Source: Chryseobacterium sp. CH25 (GTDB taxonomy: Bacteria > Bacteroidota > Bacteroidia > Flavobacteriales > Weeksellaceae). Taken from it: a stretch of 64,000 nucleotides of DNA. Every line of letters starts with the position of its first letter. The stretch's first letter is position 1. This document shows positions 51,404 through 60,818 of the stretch, piece after piece. The notes under the pieces are model-generated. The model ran no database searches, was not told where the DNA came from, and saw only the letters and a program-made list of their open reading frames with translations. Location of the stretch: assembly GCF_004119455.1 (NCBI RefSeq), contig NZ_NRQT01000009.1:118115-182114 (forward strand), given 5' to 3'. A program made the translations under genes and the position numbers.

Positions 51404-53995
51404 ATGACGACAGAAGAATATTCGCATGAGGGTGAAAGCTTAAAGAAGGTTTCCGGTCTCTATAAAGACTGGTTTCTGGATTATGCTTCCTATGTGATTT
51501 TGGATAGAGCCATTCCTTCAATATTTGATGGGCTAAAGCCCGTTCAGAGAAGAATTATGCACTCTATGCGGGAACTGGAAGACGGCCGTTACAATAAGGT
51601 GGCCAATATCGTAGGAAATACGATGAAATATCACCCACATGGTGATGCTTCTATTACGGATGCCATGGTAGGAATCGGGCAGAGAGAACTTTTGATAGAC
51701 ACCCAAGGAAACTGGGGAAATATCTATACAGGTGACTCTGCAGCGGCGGCGAGATATATTGAAGCCAGATTAACACCTTTTGCTCTGGAAGTAGTCTTTA
51801 ATCCTAAAACGACAGAATGGACGAAATCTTATGACGGAAGAAATAACGAACCGATAGATTTGCCTGTGAAATTCCCGTTGCTTTTGGCGCAGGGAGTTGA
51901 AGGAATCGGAGTAGGGCTTTCTACAAAAATTCTTCCTCATAACTTTAATGAATTAATTAATGCTTCTGTTGCTCATTTAAAAGGTAAAAAGTTTGAGCTA
52001 TATCCGGATTTCCTTACAGCAGGTTTCTTAGATGTTTCTGAATACAATGACGGTCATAGAGGTGGAAAAGTAAGAGCCAGAGCAAGAATCAATCAGGTGG
52101 ATAAACACACTTTGATGATTACCGAGCTTCCGTTTTCAAAAACGACGAGCGATCTTATAGATTCTGTGTTAAAAGCCAACGAAAAAGGAAAGATTAAGAT
52201 TAAAAAAATTGAAGATAATACTTCAGATAAAGTAGAAATTCTGATCCATCTTCATAATGATATGTCTCCTGATAAAACGATCGATGCATTGTACGCATTT
52301 ACAGATTGTCAGGTTACGATTTCTCCGAATGCCTGTGTAATTGTTGGAGATAAGCCTATGTTCCTGAATGTTTCTGAGATCTTAAGAAGAAATACAGAAC
52401 ATACCAAAGAATTACTGAATAAAGAACTTGAGATCGAGCTTCATGAATTACAGGAAAGCTGGCATTTCTCCTCATTGGAAAGAATCTTCATCGAAAACAG
52501 GATCTATCACGACATCGAAGAAGTGAAGAGCTGGGAAGATGTTCTGAAAACCATTGATAAAGGATTAAAACCTCATACCAAACATCTTTTAAGAGCGGTA
52601 ACAGAAGAAGATATTTTAAAATTAACAGAGATCAGAATCAAGAGAATTTCAAGATTCGATTTAGATAAATTTAAAGAAAATATTGCCTCTCTTGAAGGTC
52701 AAATTGAGCAGGTAAAACACAACCTTGCCAACCTGACAGCCTATGCTATTGAATATTATCTGAATATCCAGAAGAAATACGGAAAAGACAGGCAGAGAAA
52801 AACAGAACTTAGAATCTTTGATACCATTGATGCAACCAAAGTAGCAGTAGCCAATGAGAAGTTCTATGCCAACTTTGAAGAAGGCTTCATCGGAACATCA
52901 CTGAAGAAAGATCAGTATATGTTTGACTGTTCTGATATTGATGACATCATTACTTTCAGAAAAGATGGCAGCATGAAGGTGGTAAAAGTGGAAGCCAAAA
53001 CTTTTATCGGAAAAGATATTCTGCACGTTGCCGTATGGAAGAAAAACGATAAGAGAACGGTTTATAACATGATCTATCGTGAAGGAAGGGAAGGTCCTTA
53101 CTATATGAAGCGTTTCTCTGTAACCGGAGTAACAAGGAATACAGATTATCCTTTAGCTTCAGATAAAAAAGGTTCAGAAACCCTATATTTTTCAGCCAAC
53201 CCGAATGGTGAAGCAGAAACCGTTACGGTTCTTTTAAAACCAAACCCTAGAATCAGAAAGAATAAAATGGAAATCAATTTCTCTGATCTTGCGATTAAAG
53301 GACGTGATTCCAAAGGAAATCTGGTGACCAAATATGCAGTGAAGAAAGTAGACCTTAAAGAAGAAGGTGTTTCTACACTCGCTCCAAGAAGAATCTGGTT
53401 TGATGATACGGTAAGAAGACTGAATGCTGATGTAAGAGGTACTTTATTAGGGAGTTTCAAAGGAGATGATAAAATATTAACCATCAATACCAATGGAGAA
53501 GTAAAACTTGTTTCCTTTGATTTAGGGAACCGTTTTGATGATGAATATCTGGTATTGGAAAAATGGAAGCCTGAACAGCCTATTACGTGTATCTACTATG
53601 ACGGGGAAAAAGATATTTATTTCATCAAGAGATTCTTGCTGGAAAATACGGTAAATATACAGACCTTCATGCCATCTGAACACCCGAAATCATTTATAGA
53701 AAATGTAATTGTAGCCAATGATGCTACAGCAGAAATCATTTTTGCAAAGGATAAAGGGAAAGAGCGTGATCCGGAAACTATTAATATTGACGAATTTATT
53801 ACCGTAAAAGGAATAAAAGCCATTGGAAACCAATTCACAAAATTTAAAGTAAAAGCCATCAATATTACCATTCCTGAACCTGTAGAAGAGGAGCCGGAAG
53901 TATATGAAGATCCGGAACCAACAGGAGATATGGATGAAGAGGGTGGAATTATCGGAGATCTGTTCCAGGAAGATGGAGCTAATGAAACTGAATAG
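51404..53995 (+). CDS. parC: DNA topoisomerase IV subunit A (ParC)
   Basis: 863 aa. Winged-helix breakage-reunion domain starting DYASYVILDRAIPSIFDGLKP, with the catalytic Tyr118 in AAAARYIEARLTP and the QRDR-type segment YHPHGDASITDAM. The coiled coil follows near 390-460 and a degenerate C-terminal blade domain (about 480-810) precedes an acidic tail rich in Glu and Asp (EEEPEVYEDPEPTGDMDEEG). Start is 8 nt after the small membrane-protein gene. It works with ParE in decatenation. The acidic C-tail may tune DNA binding. Confidence 0.96.
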   Translation: MTTEEYSHEGESLKKVSGLYKDWFLDYASYVILDRAIPSIFDGLKPVQRRIMHSMRELEDGRYNKVANIVGNTMKYHPHGDASITDAMVGIGQRELLIDTQGNWGNIYTGDSAAAARYIEARLTPFALEVVFNPKTTEWTKSYDGRNNEPIDLPVKFPLLLAQGVEGIGVGLSTKILPHNFNELINASVAHLKGKKFELYPDFLTAGFLDVSEYNDGHRGGKVRARARINQVDKHTLMITELPFSKTTSDLIDSVLKANEKGKIKIKKIEDNTSDKVEILIHLHNDMSPDKTIDALYAFTDCQVTISPNACVIVGDKPMFLNVSEILRRNTEHTKELLNKELEIELHELQESWHFSSLERIFIENRIYHDIEEVKSWEDVLKTIDKGLKPHTKHLLRAVTEEDILKLTEIRIKRISRFDLDKFKENIASLEGQIEQVKHNLANLTAYAIEYYLNIQKKYGKDRQRKTELRIFDTIDATKVAVANEKFYANFEEGFIGTSLKKDQYMFDCSDIDDIITFRKDGSMKVVKVEAKTFIGKDILHVAVWKKNDKRTVYNMIYREGREGPYYMKRFSVTGVTRNTDYPLASDKKGSETLYFSANPNGEAETVTVLLKPNPRIRKNKMEINFSDLAIKGRDSKGNLVTKYAVKKVDLKEEGVSTLAPRRIWFDDTVRRLNADVRGTLLGSFKGDDKILTINTNGEVKLVSFDLGNRFDDEYLVLEKWKPEQPITCIYYDGEKDIYFIKRFLLENTVNIQTFMPSEHPKSFIENVIVANDATAEIIFAKDKGKERDPETINIDEFITVKGIKAIGNQFTKFKVKAINITIPEPVEEEPEVYEDPEPTGDMDEEGGIIGDLFQEDGANETE

Positions 53996-54038
53996 GTTTT
54001 TATAAATTTACATTTAAGAATAAAATAACAAACATCAG

Positions 54039-54680
54039 ATGGATATATTTGTTTTGATTATCATTGCGGTCACTTGTATTTTTAGTTATATGGGTTTCAA
54101 CAATACGGTTTTATTTGAGAAATATAAATTCAATGTAGGTGCCATTGCAAACCGTAAAGAATACATAAGACTGATAAGTTCTGCATTTTTACACGCAGAT
54201 TTTATGCATCTGTTTTTTAATATGCTTTCCCTGTACTTTTTTCAGGGTGTGGTGGTGCATTTCTTTGGACAAATAGGATTTCTGATTATCTATTTCGGAT
54301 CAATGATCCTTGGGAACTTATTCAGTTTACAGATTTATCAGAAACAGCCTTGGTACTCTGCAATTGGAGCTTCAGGAGCCGTTTCGGGAATCATTTTTGC
54401 TTCCATAGCGATGGCCCCAAATGAAATCAGTGTAAACTTTTTACCGGGATGGTTATTTGGAACCCTGTATTTCGGATATTCTGTATACATGATGCTGAAC
54501 CCTAAACAATGGGATAATCTGGGACATGCTGCCCACCTTGGTGGAGCCTTTTTCGGATTGGTGTATTCTATTGTATTACATCCGCAACTGGCTATGAGCA
54601 ATATTTTATATCTTGGGGTGATGTCACTACCATTAATTTATCTGGGTTATCAGATTTTCGTCAGGAAACGAATAAGATAA
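54039..54680 (+). CDS. rhomboid-family intramembrane serine protease
   Basis: 213 aa with six hydrophobic segments. The catalytic Ser lies in IGASGAVSGI (residue about 112) and the catalytic His in GHAAHLGGAFFG (about 168). HADFMHLFFNMLSLYFFG-like text in segment 2 is also characteristic of rhomboids. It lies 43 nt after parC and may belong to the same transcript. Substrate unknown. Confidence 0.92.
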   Translation: MDIFVLIIIAVTCIFSYMGFNNTVLFEKYKFNVGAIANRKEYIRLISSAFLHADFMHLFFNMLSLYFFQGVVVHFFGQIGFLIIYFGSMILGNLFSLQIYQKQPWYSAIGASGAVSGIIFASIAMAPNEISVNFLPGWLFGTLYFGYSVYMMLNPKQWDNLGHAAHLGGAFFGLVYSIVLHPQLAMSNILYLGVMSLPLIYLGYQIFVRKRIR

Positions 54681-54713
54681 AAAGACTATTTTTACTCTAA
54701 AATATCAAAACCA

Positions 54714-55802
54714 ATGAACACATCAGAATTTAACAGTTTCATCGTGATACTTATCTATGGTTCATTGGTTTTGCTTTCTCTGCTCAATATAGCCAATCCT
54801 TTAAAAGTTAACAGAAAAGCCAATTTCTGGTTTGGAATTTTCCTCTTTCTGTGGTCCACCTTCTGGCTAGATGAGATTCTTTTTTTGATTACCGGTTCGC
54901 CCATTGAGTTCCATTCCTTATTTCCTGTCCGGATTGTACAGTATCTTACCCCTATCTTTTTTTATTTCAGTGTATTATTCCATACCAATCCTTCTTTCAG
55001 GTTTAAAATAACAGATTTAAAGTTTCTGGTATTACCGGCAGCATTTGTGATATGTCTTGTCCTGGTTAGAGTAGGTTATAGCAGTCCTTTTGAGTCTTTG
55101 AGTGTTATCCTTATTTTGGTTCAGGCATTATTTTATACCTTACTTTCTTACATCACCATCAGAAAACATCAGCGAAAGATTCAGCAGTTTTCTTCCAATA
55201 CCGAAGGAATTAATCTGAACTGGTTGGAATATATTATTCTGGTGATTCTTGCCGTGAATATTATTTACGTAGTGTATAATCTGTTTTATGATCCAAAGTC
55301 ATTAAATTTCTTTATCAACGCTGTATTCCTGTTGGTTATTTATTGTGTTGGATACTATTCCTTAAAGCAGAAAGAGATTTATCCATTGGAAGAAAAGCAG
55401 CGTGAAGAATTAATCTCTATTCAGGATGATTCTGATTCTGAAGAAGTAAAAAAGAAGCTTATTTCTGATGAAGAACTATTAAGAATTAAACTGAAGCTTG
55501 AAAAAAGTATGGAAAGCCAAAAACCTTATCTGGACAGTGAACTGAACCTTATTAAACTGGCAGAAATGCTTTCTGTTTCTACCCATCATTTATCTTACGT
55601 GATCAATACCGGTTTTCAAAAGAACTTTTTCCAATACGTGAATGAGTTCAGGGTTGAATATGCTAAGCAGCTTCTTAAAGATTCCAACAGTAAACTATCC
55701 ATCCTGGGAATAGCTTATGAATCAGGTTTCAATTCCAAGACTTCATTCAATACTACTTTTAAAAAAGTGACCGGACAAACTCCTTCTGAGTTTAAAAAAT
55801 AA
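54714..55802 (+). CDS. membrane-anchored AraC-family regulator (seven-helix type)
   Basis: 362 aa. Seven hydrophobic segments in residues 8-220 replace the usual cupin, like the 7TM-AraC proteins common in Flavobacteria. The cytosolic C-terminus has two HTHs: LIKLAEMLSVSTHHLSYVIN and LSILGIAYESGFNSKTSFNTTFKKVTGQTPSEFKK. It begins 33 nt after the rhomboid gene. It is followed 149 nt later by the SDR and epimerase genes, which it may control. A membrane-embedded receptor that responds to a lipophilic signal is plausible. Confidence 0.88.
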   Translation: MNTSEFNSFIVILIYGSLVLLSLLNIANPLKVNRKANFWFGIFLFLWSTFWLDEILFLITGSPIEFHSLFPVRIVQYLTPIFFYFSVLFHTNPSFRFKITDLKFLVLPAAFVICLVLVRVGYSSPFESLSVILILVQALFYTLLSYITIRKHQRKIQQFSSNTEGINLNWLEYIILVILAVNIIYVVYNLFYDPKSLNFFINAVFLLVIYCVGYYSLKQKEIYPLEEKQREELISIQDDSDSEEVKKKLISDEELLRIKLKLEKSMESQKPYLDSELNLIKLAEMLSVSTHHLSYVINTGFQKNFFQYVNEFRVEYAKQLLKDSNSKLSILGIAYESGFNSKTSFNTTFKKVTGQTPSEFKK

Positions 55803-55924
55803 GTTCAGGTTTATAAACTTTTACCTTTAAATATTTATTTTTCAATTGGTTATAATGTGTCTGTTTTTTTGTTGAAAATAGGTTCGGTCAGATAATCCGG
55901 AACATTTAAAGAACACTTTCACGA

Positions 55925-55932
55925 TAGCTTTG
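55925..55932 (+). promoter_or_regulatory. -7 promoter box of the SDR-epimerase operon
   Basis: TAGCTTTG, 20 nt before the ATG at 55952. Confidence 0.6.
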
Positions 55933-55951
55933 TACCGTAAAATTTAATCTT

Positions 55952-56737
55952 ATGGATACTAAAGAATCATATGCTGTAGTTACAGGAGCCAGCCAGGGAC
56001 TGGGAAAAGCTTTTGCTGAAAAACTGGCTGAAAAAAGGATCAATCTTATTCTGGTAAGCCTTCCCAACCAAAGCTTAAAAGAACTTTCTCTTACACTTGA
56101 AGAAAAGTACCAGATAAAAGCGCATTGTTATGAAGTAGATCTTTCTGTCAACGAAAATGTACTGAAGCTTACAGAATGGCTTAATTCGTCTTTTAATATT
56201 CATATTTTAATCAATAATGCTGGGCTTGGGGGAACGAAGAAGTTTACAGAGGCAACCTCAGATTATATAAACACCATTCTGCAGGTTAATGTAACCGCAA
56301 CCTCACTTATTACCCATCAATTACTTCCTAATCTTTTAAAACAGCCTAAAGCCTATATTCTAAATGTCTCAAGCATGGCTGCGTTCTCTCCGATAGGATT
56401 TAAAACGGTATATCCTGCCTCTAAAAGTTTTATTCATTCCTTTTCAAGAGGATTACATGAAGAATTAAAAGACACTAATGTTTTTGTAAGTGTAGTAAAC
56501 CCCGGAGCCATGAAAACCAATGAGGATGTCTGTAAAAGAATTGAAAAACAGGGCTTCTGGGGCAGACTGACACTTTTAAACCCGGATAAAGTAGCAGCCC
56601 GGTGTATTCAGCAGTTATTTAAAAAAGATTCCGTAATTATGGTCAACCCAATAAGCTGGCTTGTCATGAAGATTCTTCCCATATGGATAAAGCTTCCTCT
56701 GATGACTCAAGCCATAAAAAGAGAGATTAAAGCATGA
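55952..56737 (+). CDS. short-chain dehydrogenase/reductase
   Basis: 261 aa. Cofactor motif TGASQGLGKAFAEKLAEK, NNAG, catalytic Ser in NVSSMAAFSP and YPASKSFIHSFS with Tyr and Lys. The C-terminal 60 residues are hydrophobic and basic (VMVNPISWLVMKILPIWIKLP), as in DltE-like and 17-beta-HSD-like SDRs that associate with membranes. The last 4 nt overlap the epimerase start (ATGA), so the two are translated together. Substrate is probably a lipid or steroid-like ketone, judged only from this tail. Confidence 0.9.
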   Translation: MDTKESYAVVTGASQGLGKAFAEKLAEKRINLILVSLPNQSLKELSLTLEEKYQIKAHCYEVDLSVNENVLKLTEWLNSSFNIHILINNAGLGGTKKFTEATSDYINTILQVNVTATSLITHQLLPNLLKQPKAYILNVSSMAAFSPIGFKTVYPASKSFIHSFSRGLHEELKDTNVFVSVVNPGAMKTNEDVCKRIEKQGFWGRLTLLNPDKVAARCIQQLFKKDSVIMVNPISWLVMKILPIWIKLPLMTQAIKREIKA

Positions 56738-57765
56738 AAAAAGTTTTTGTAACCGGGGGAACGGGACTTCTGGGAACTAATGTTATCATTAAATTATTGC
56801 AAAATGGTTATTCTGTTACTGCTCTGGTGCGCCAGAAAAGCAAATATCTGGGTGAAGAAAATGAGAACCTGAAAATAGTTGAAGGCAGCCTGAACTCTGA
56901 TCTTTCGTCATACCTTTCAAAAATTGACTGCATTATTCATATAGCAGCAGAAACGAGTCAGAATCTGATCCGTTATGAAGATTATGAAAAAGTAAATTAT
57001 GATATCACAGCGAAGCTTTTTGCGCAGGCAGAGGCCTGTGGTGTAAGAAGATTCCTGTTTGTAAGTACTGCCAATACCCTTGGATATGGAAGTGAAGAAC
57101 GGCCGGGAAATGAAAAAGAACTTCATAAATATCCTTTTACAGACTCTTTCTATGCCCAAAGTAAGCTGAATGCTGAAAATTATCTTTTAGAAAATCAACA
57201 GAGTACGGAAGTTGTTATTCTGAACCCCACGTTTATGATTGGTGCCTATGATACAAAACCAAGTTCCGGAAAACTGATTTTCTGGGCCTGGAGAAAGAAG
57301 CTTATTTTTTATCCAAAAGGAGGAAAAAATTTCATTCATGCAGAAGATGCTGCTAATGGAATATTGCATGCCATTGAAAAAGGAAGGGCAGGAGAAAAAT
57401 ATCTTTTAGCCAATGAAAACTTAAGCTACATTGATTTTTTTAAAAAAGTAAACCGGATTACCGGTCAAAACCCAGTCATGATAGCTATTCCCAACTGGAT
57501 TTTAAGTTTCTTTGGATGGGTTGGTGATGGTTTAAGAAAATTAAAGATAAAGACCAATCTCTGTTCCTCTAATATGAAAGCACTTCATATTTATAATTAT
57601 TATTCTAATCAGAAATCAGTAGAGGAGTTTGGGATTCAATACCAATCTACTGATAAAGCAATTGAAGATGCTGTTCAGTATTTTATTAATAAAAAACCAG
57701 CTTTTGAAAGCTGGTTTTATCAAACTATCTTGTTATCGTCTGAGTTACATTTCTGTTGGAAATAA
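56734..57765 (+). CDS. NAD-dependent epimerase/dehydratase (extended SDR)
   Basis: 343 aa. Rossmann motif TGGTGLLGTNVI, IHIAAETS, catalytic Ser in FVSTANTLGYG and Tyr/Lys in FYAQSKLNAENYL; TFMIGAYDTKPSSG follows. It resembles dihydroflavonol-reductase- and HpnA-like enzymes. The final 24 residues run through a terminator hairpin (57693-57718), into which homologues would not normally extend, and converge on the lectin gene with a 41-nt overlap of coding regions. A one-base change in the T4 run near 57682 would place TAATAA right after this point, so the C-terminal end may be wrong. Confidence 0.85.
   Translation: MKKVFVTGGTGLLGTNVIIKLLQNGYSVTALVRQKSKYLGEENENLKIVEGSLNSDLSSYLSKIDCIIHIAAETSQNLIRYEDYEKVNYDITAKLFAQAEACGVRRFLFVSTANTLGYGSEERPGNEKELHKYPFTDSFYAQSKLNAENYLLENQQSTEVVILNPTFMIGAYDTKPSSGKLIFWAWRKKLIFYPKGGKNFIHAEDAANGILHAIEKGRAGEKYLLANENLSYIDFFKKVNRITGQNPVMIAIPNWILSFFGWVGDGLRKLKIKTNLCSSNMKALHIYNYYSNQKSVEEFGIQYQSTDKAIEDAVQYFINKKPAFESWFYQTILLSSELHFCWK
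57693..57718 (-). terminator. terminator of lectin gene, within the epimerase reading frame
   Basis: AAAACCAGCTT (57693-57703) pairs with AAGCTGGTTTT (57708-57718). On the minus strand six T follow, so it terminates the lectin transcript. Confidence 0.8.
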
Positions 57766-59266
57766 TGCAGGCTTTGCTGCAGTTATTTGTACTTGAAATA
57801 TTAACCTGTACCAGTGCCGGTAATGATCTGTATTCTTCCTTATTATAAGGAGATTCAGTACCATTACTGCCACCGCCTTTAATATCATACTGAATTTGGG
57901 CAACTCCGGTAAATCCACTTGCAGGCCTGAAAGAAAGCGCTCCGGTAGTGGGTAAATAAGTCCAGGTTCCCTGGCTGTTGGTATAAACACCACCTGTTAT
58001 ATTCGGAATCACAGCTCCGTTGTTATCCAAAAACCGGAATGAATTAAAATCAAGGTTGTTATAAGAAAGTGTTGGCGGGTTTTGCCCTCCTGCTGAAGAA
58101 TAAGCCGCATCATTAAGCAATGGATAATAGATTGACTTTATTCCCGGGCAACCGGCAAAGAGATCATCTGTTACTTCTGCAGCGTAAGGTCTTGTAACGC
58201 CTAAGTTTTTCAGTAAATGGATGTTTTTGGCAGCTCCTGTAGAAGCAGCAAAACCAATTCTGAAAGTAGAAGGAGCCGAAGTATCCAGAGTTCTTACCGT
58301 TGCGTTGGATATGGTAGTTTCGGTATATTTCAGAGAAGTTGGGTAATAATAATTATCAATCACCTTCTCCTTTACATTTCCGTGCTGTATTTCCAGGGTT
58401 ATATTGTAACCGCCGGCAGGGTTGGGAACCAAAACAACATATGCTTTACGGAATCTTACATCATTTTCATTTTGAGGAATTGTAGTTCCTCCACTTTCAA
58501 TACTGAATTGCTGAAGACTTGGGTTTTTAATACCAATATATTTTCCAGTGTTGGTATCCAGATAGGCAGATCTGTTGCTGCTGGAAGGGGAAGCGTTGGT
58601 TGCTATGCTGTAAAGCAACGGATAACCGTTATATCCCACAGGTTCAGAAGACGAGAGATATTGGTTTCCACGCTTACCTCTTAATGAAACATTGCTTCGT
58701 CCATCAGCTAGTCCTACTCCAAATATTCCGTTTCTGACTCTTTCACTCTGGTTAAAACTTGTTTTAAAGTTTCCAAACTCATCCAGACCAATTCCAAGGT
58801 AGGCTCCTCTCAGTCCTTCAGTAGATTCACGTCCCCGTACAAAAGTATAGCCTAATCCACCACCAAAATATCCCAGATTAAGCTGGTCTTTCGGGATAGA
58901 TCCATCTACCAGGAATATAGAAATACCATCTCCTCCGTTAGTGTTTCCACCATAAATAGCAAATTCAAATTCAAACTTAATTCCCTGATCACTTTTGAAT
59001 ATCTTATCCGCCAGGATAACTCCGCCTGAAATATTATTGACACTTCGGGTCAGTCGTAATCCGTCTGTAGTAAAGGTGGCGTCATTCTGAACACCGCTTG
59101 TTGCTACTTTATAAGCTTCCTGAGGCTGTAATCCCTGTGTAAAGTTGACAAAATATGGATATCCGGTTCCCTGTTCATTCTGCGCATGAAGATTTTGAGC
59201 AAAAATGACCAGAGGAAAGGCAATCAGGAACCTTTTGTACCGCATAATTGATTTACTTTTTATCAT
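57725..59266 (-). CDS. secreted L-type-lectin adhesin with CshA-like repeat
   Basis: 513 aa. Signal peptide to NLHAQ (about 28). A legume-lectin-type beta sandwich spans about 40-370, with TFTTDGLRLT, KFEFEFAIYGGNTNGGDGISIFLVD, GGLGYTFVRGRESTEGLRGAYLGIGLDEFGNF and TLDTSAPSTFRIGFAASTGAA. A CshA-type domain follows at about 410-490 (QGTWTYLPTTGALSFRPASG and TGVAQIQYDI). It ends NNCSKACIISNRNVTQTITR. A cell-surface glycan-binding role is inferred. Downstream of a secreted GV/GINT-type protein gene with 7 nt between, so one operon. Confidence 0.88.
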   Translation of the reverse strand: MIKSKSIMRYKRFLIAFPLVIFAQNLHAQNEQGTGYPYFVNFTQGLQPQEAYKVATSGVQNDATFTTDGLRLTRSVNNISGGVILADKIFKSDQGIKFEFEFAIYGGNTNGGDGISIFLVDGSIPKDQLNLGYFGGGLGYTFVRGRESTEGLRGAYLGIGLDEFGNFKTSFNQSERVRNGIFGVGLADGRSNVSLRGKRGNQYLSSSEPVGYNGYPLLYSIATNASPSSSNRSAYLDTNTGKYIGIKNPSLQQFSIESGGTTIPQNENDVRFRKAYVVLVPNPAGGYNITLEIQHGNVKEKVIDNYYYPTSLKYTETTISNATVRTLDTSAPSTFRIGFAASTGAAKNIHLLKNLGVTRPYAAEVTDDLFAGCPGIKSIYYPLLNDAAYSSAGGQNPPTLSYNNLDFNSFRFLDNNGAVIPNITGGVYTNSQGTWTYLPTTGALSFRPASGFTGVAQIQYDIKGGGSNGTESPYNKEEYRSLPALVQVNISSTNNCSKACIISNRNVTQTITR

Positions 59267-59273
59267 AGTTCAA

Positions 59274-59846
59274 TTATTTGACAACAAAAACAATATTGAT
59301 AAAAGAACAGTCTGTAGCTGCTGCTTTTACATCATACCTCATTACACCATCATCAGAAATAGTAATATTACTGAATACATTAGGATCAGCATCAGTTACA
59401 TAATAGTAAAGATCTCTGCTGGAAGGAAAGAAAGGAATAGAGGCAGGAGCACTGGTACTTTTAGCTTTTGGTGATCCGAATTGTGTTTTATATAAAGTAT
59501 ATAAATCCTTAGTTCTGCCAGTGGCAGTAGTAGAAGTATCAAAAGAAACACTTGGCATGTAAAACATTTTTACAGCGTTATTACTGATACATAACCAATC
59601 CGGGCTGGTTGGAGTTCCTATATTCTGGCTTAAACATTTCTTATCAGTATCATAAATAAGAAGTGAGTTGGCCGGATTGGAAATAGCATCTCTTTTTGCT
59701 GTAGTAAGTCTTGGTATCAGCATCCCTTTATTTTGACTGTAAATGTCAAGGGCTGCGCTGCCGTCTGGAGTAGGAGTGTTAATCCCTACTTGGCCATATG
59801 AAAACGAACTTACTAAAACGATCGGTAGAAATAATTTTTTAATCAT
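59274..59846 (-). CDS. secreted protein of unknown function, VGINTPTP-type N-terminus
   Basis: 190 aa. Signal peptide 1-19 ending FSYGQ, then VGINTPTPDGSAALDIYSQN and KGMLIPRLTTAKRDAIS, LLIYDTDKKCLSQN, a start shared by many flavobacterial surface proteins. The C-terminal 100 residues are beta-rich, ending INIVFVVK, with no known domain. It is the first gene of the unit with the lectin adhesin, so it may be a partner or a stalk of that adhesin. Confidence 0.78.
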   Translation of the reverse strand: MIKKLFLPIVLVSSFSYGQVGINTPTPDGSAALDIYSQNKGMLIPRLTTAKRDAISNPANSLLIYDTDKKCLSQNIGTPTSPDWLCISNNAVKMFYMPSVSFDTSTTATGRTKDLYTLYKTQFGSPKAKSTSAPASIPFFPSSRDLYYYVTDADPNVFSNITISDDGVMRYDVKAAATDCSFINIVFVVK

Positions 59847-60414
59847 GATGTTCTTAAATAATTTTTTATCTGGTTTTTTTTATGTTTTTTTAATGGTTAT
59901 GTTTTTAATAAGGAAAAATCTTCAGGAGGCTTACTTCCATAAAGGAAATAAGTCTCTCTAACAGTTCATTGAAACAATGAATTGTTATGTTCAAAAAAAT
60001 GACATAATAAGGCTTCTTACTTCAAAAGCCCATAACAGATATAACAATGATATTTCATAGAGAAAAATTCTATGTTAAATCTGAAAAAGTCGGAAAAATA
60101 GATTGAGTTAAGTGACCGTGTAAGCCCTTAAAAAAGTAAGATTCATATTCCCTCGTGTTTTTTGTAAATGTACGAATAAAACACTTATAGGCTTGCTTTT
60201 AAAAGATTAATTTTTATTTCACTCTTAATAGTTAATTTAATTATTATATTTAGTTTAAAATTTTATATAATTAATAAATTTTTGAGATTATTTTTAATGA
60301 GTGAATCTTTGTAATTTGTTAAAAAATCTTAAAAATGGACGGTGTTAACTTGTAGAAATTGAGAAAAATACTGGAAATTCCACAGATTTTTTATCTAAAT
60401 AACTGAAAAATAGC
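59847..60414. other. AT-rich intergenic region
   Basis: About 570 nt without a credible gene. It must hold the promoter of the secreted-protein/lectin unit, but I found no full TAnnTTTG box in the minus direction. Short poly-A and poly-T tracts only; no strong hairpin. Confidence 0.4.
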
Positions 60415-60774
60415 CTAGTTTGAAAAATTAGTTAAAGCCTCTTCCAGCGTTTTTACAAAATTGACATGCCTGGTTTTATTACTTTCAAAGATAAAATCCT
60501 TCATGCTTTTGCTTTCATATTTACTGAAATCTCCAACAATAGCCAATGCAATACGGTAATTGGAAAACTTTTGCAGAATTTCTCCTGCAATTTTAGTTTT
60601 CAGATCAAAGAAATCGGGAGTAATATTCTTCTCATAGACAATTACTTTATCAAATCCCTGGTAATAAATATTTCCCATCAGATCCAATCCATCTTCTGCA
60701 GATTGAATGATGATTTGATCCGAAATTACTTCCGCAATTTTGATATTTCCAGTATTGTGTGGTTTGATGACCAT
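60415..60774 (-). CDS. DUF4180 protein
   Basis: 119 aa, cytosolic. IKIAEVISDQIIIQSAEDGLDLMGNIYYQGFDKVIVYEKNITPDFFDLKTKIAGEILQKFSNYRIALAIVGDF spans the STAS-like DUF4180 core. Function is unknown. It is the last gene of the reverse operon that begins with the Sua5 gene, 44 nt after prmC. A co-transcribed role in translation or stress is only a guess. Confidence 0.85.
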   Translation of the reverse strand: MVIKPHNTGNIKIAEVISDQIIIQSAEDGLDLMGNIYYQGFDKVIVYEKNITPDFFDLKTKIAGEILQKFSNYRIALAIVGDFSKYESKSMKDFIFESNKTRHVNFVKTLEEALTNFSN

Positions 60775-60818
60775 GGTTTCTCTAATGTATGGTTATGTTT
60801 TATACGAGATAAAATTAC

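Noticed and set aside
57745..57993. Alternative minus-strand frame ending AAKPALFPTEM, similar to the CxKP tails of other surface proteins
   Set aside because: The main lectin frame is uninterrupted and codes the CshA domain; the alternative lacks a start context and conserved content upstream.
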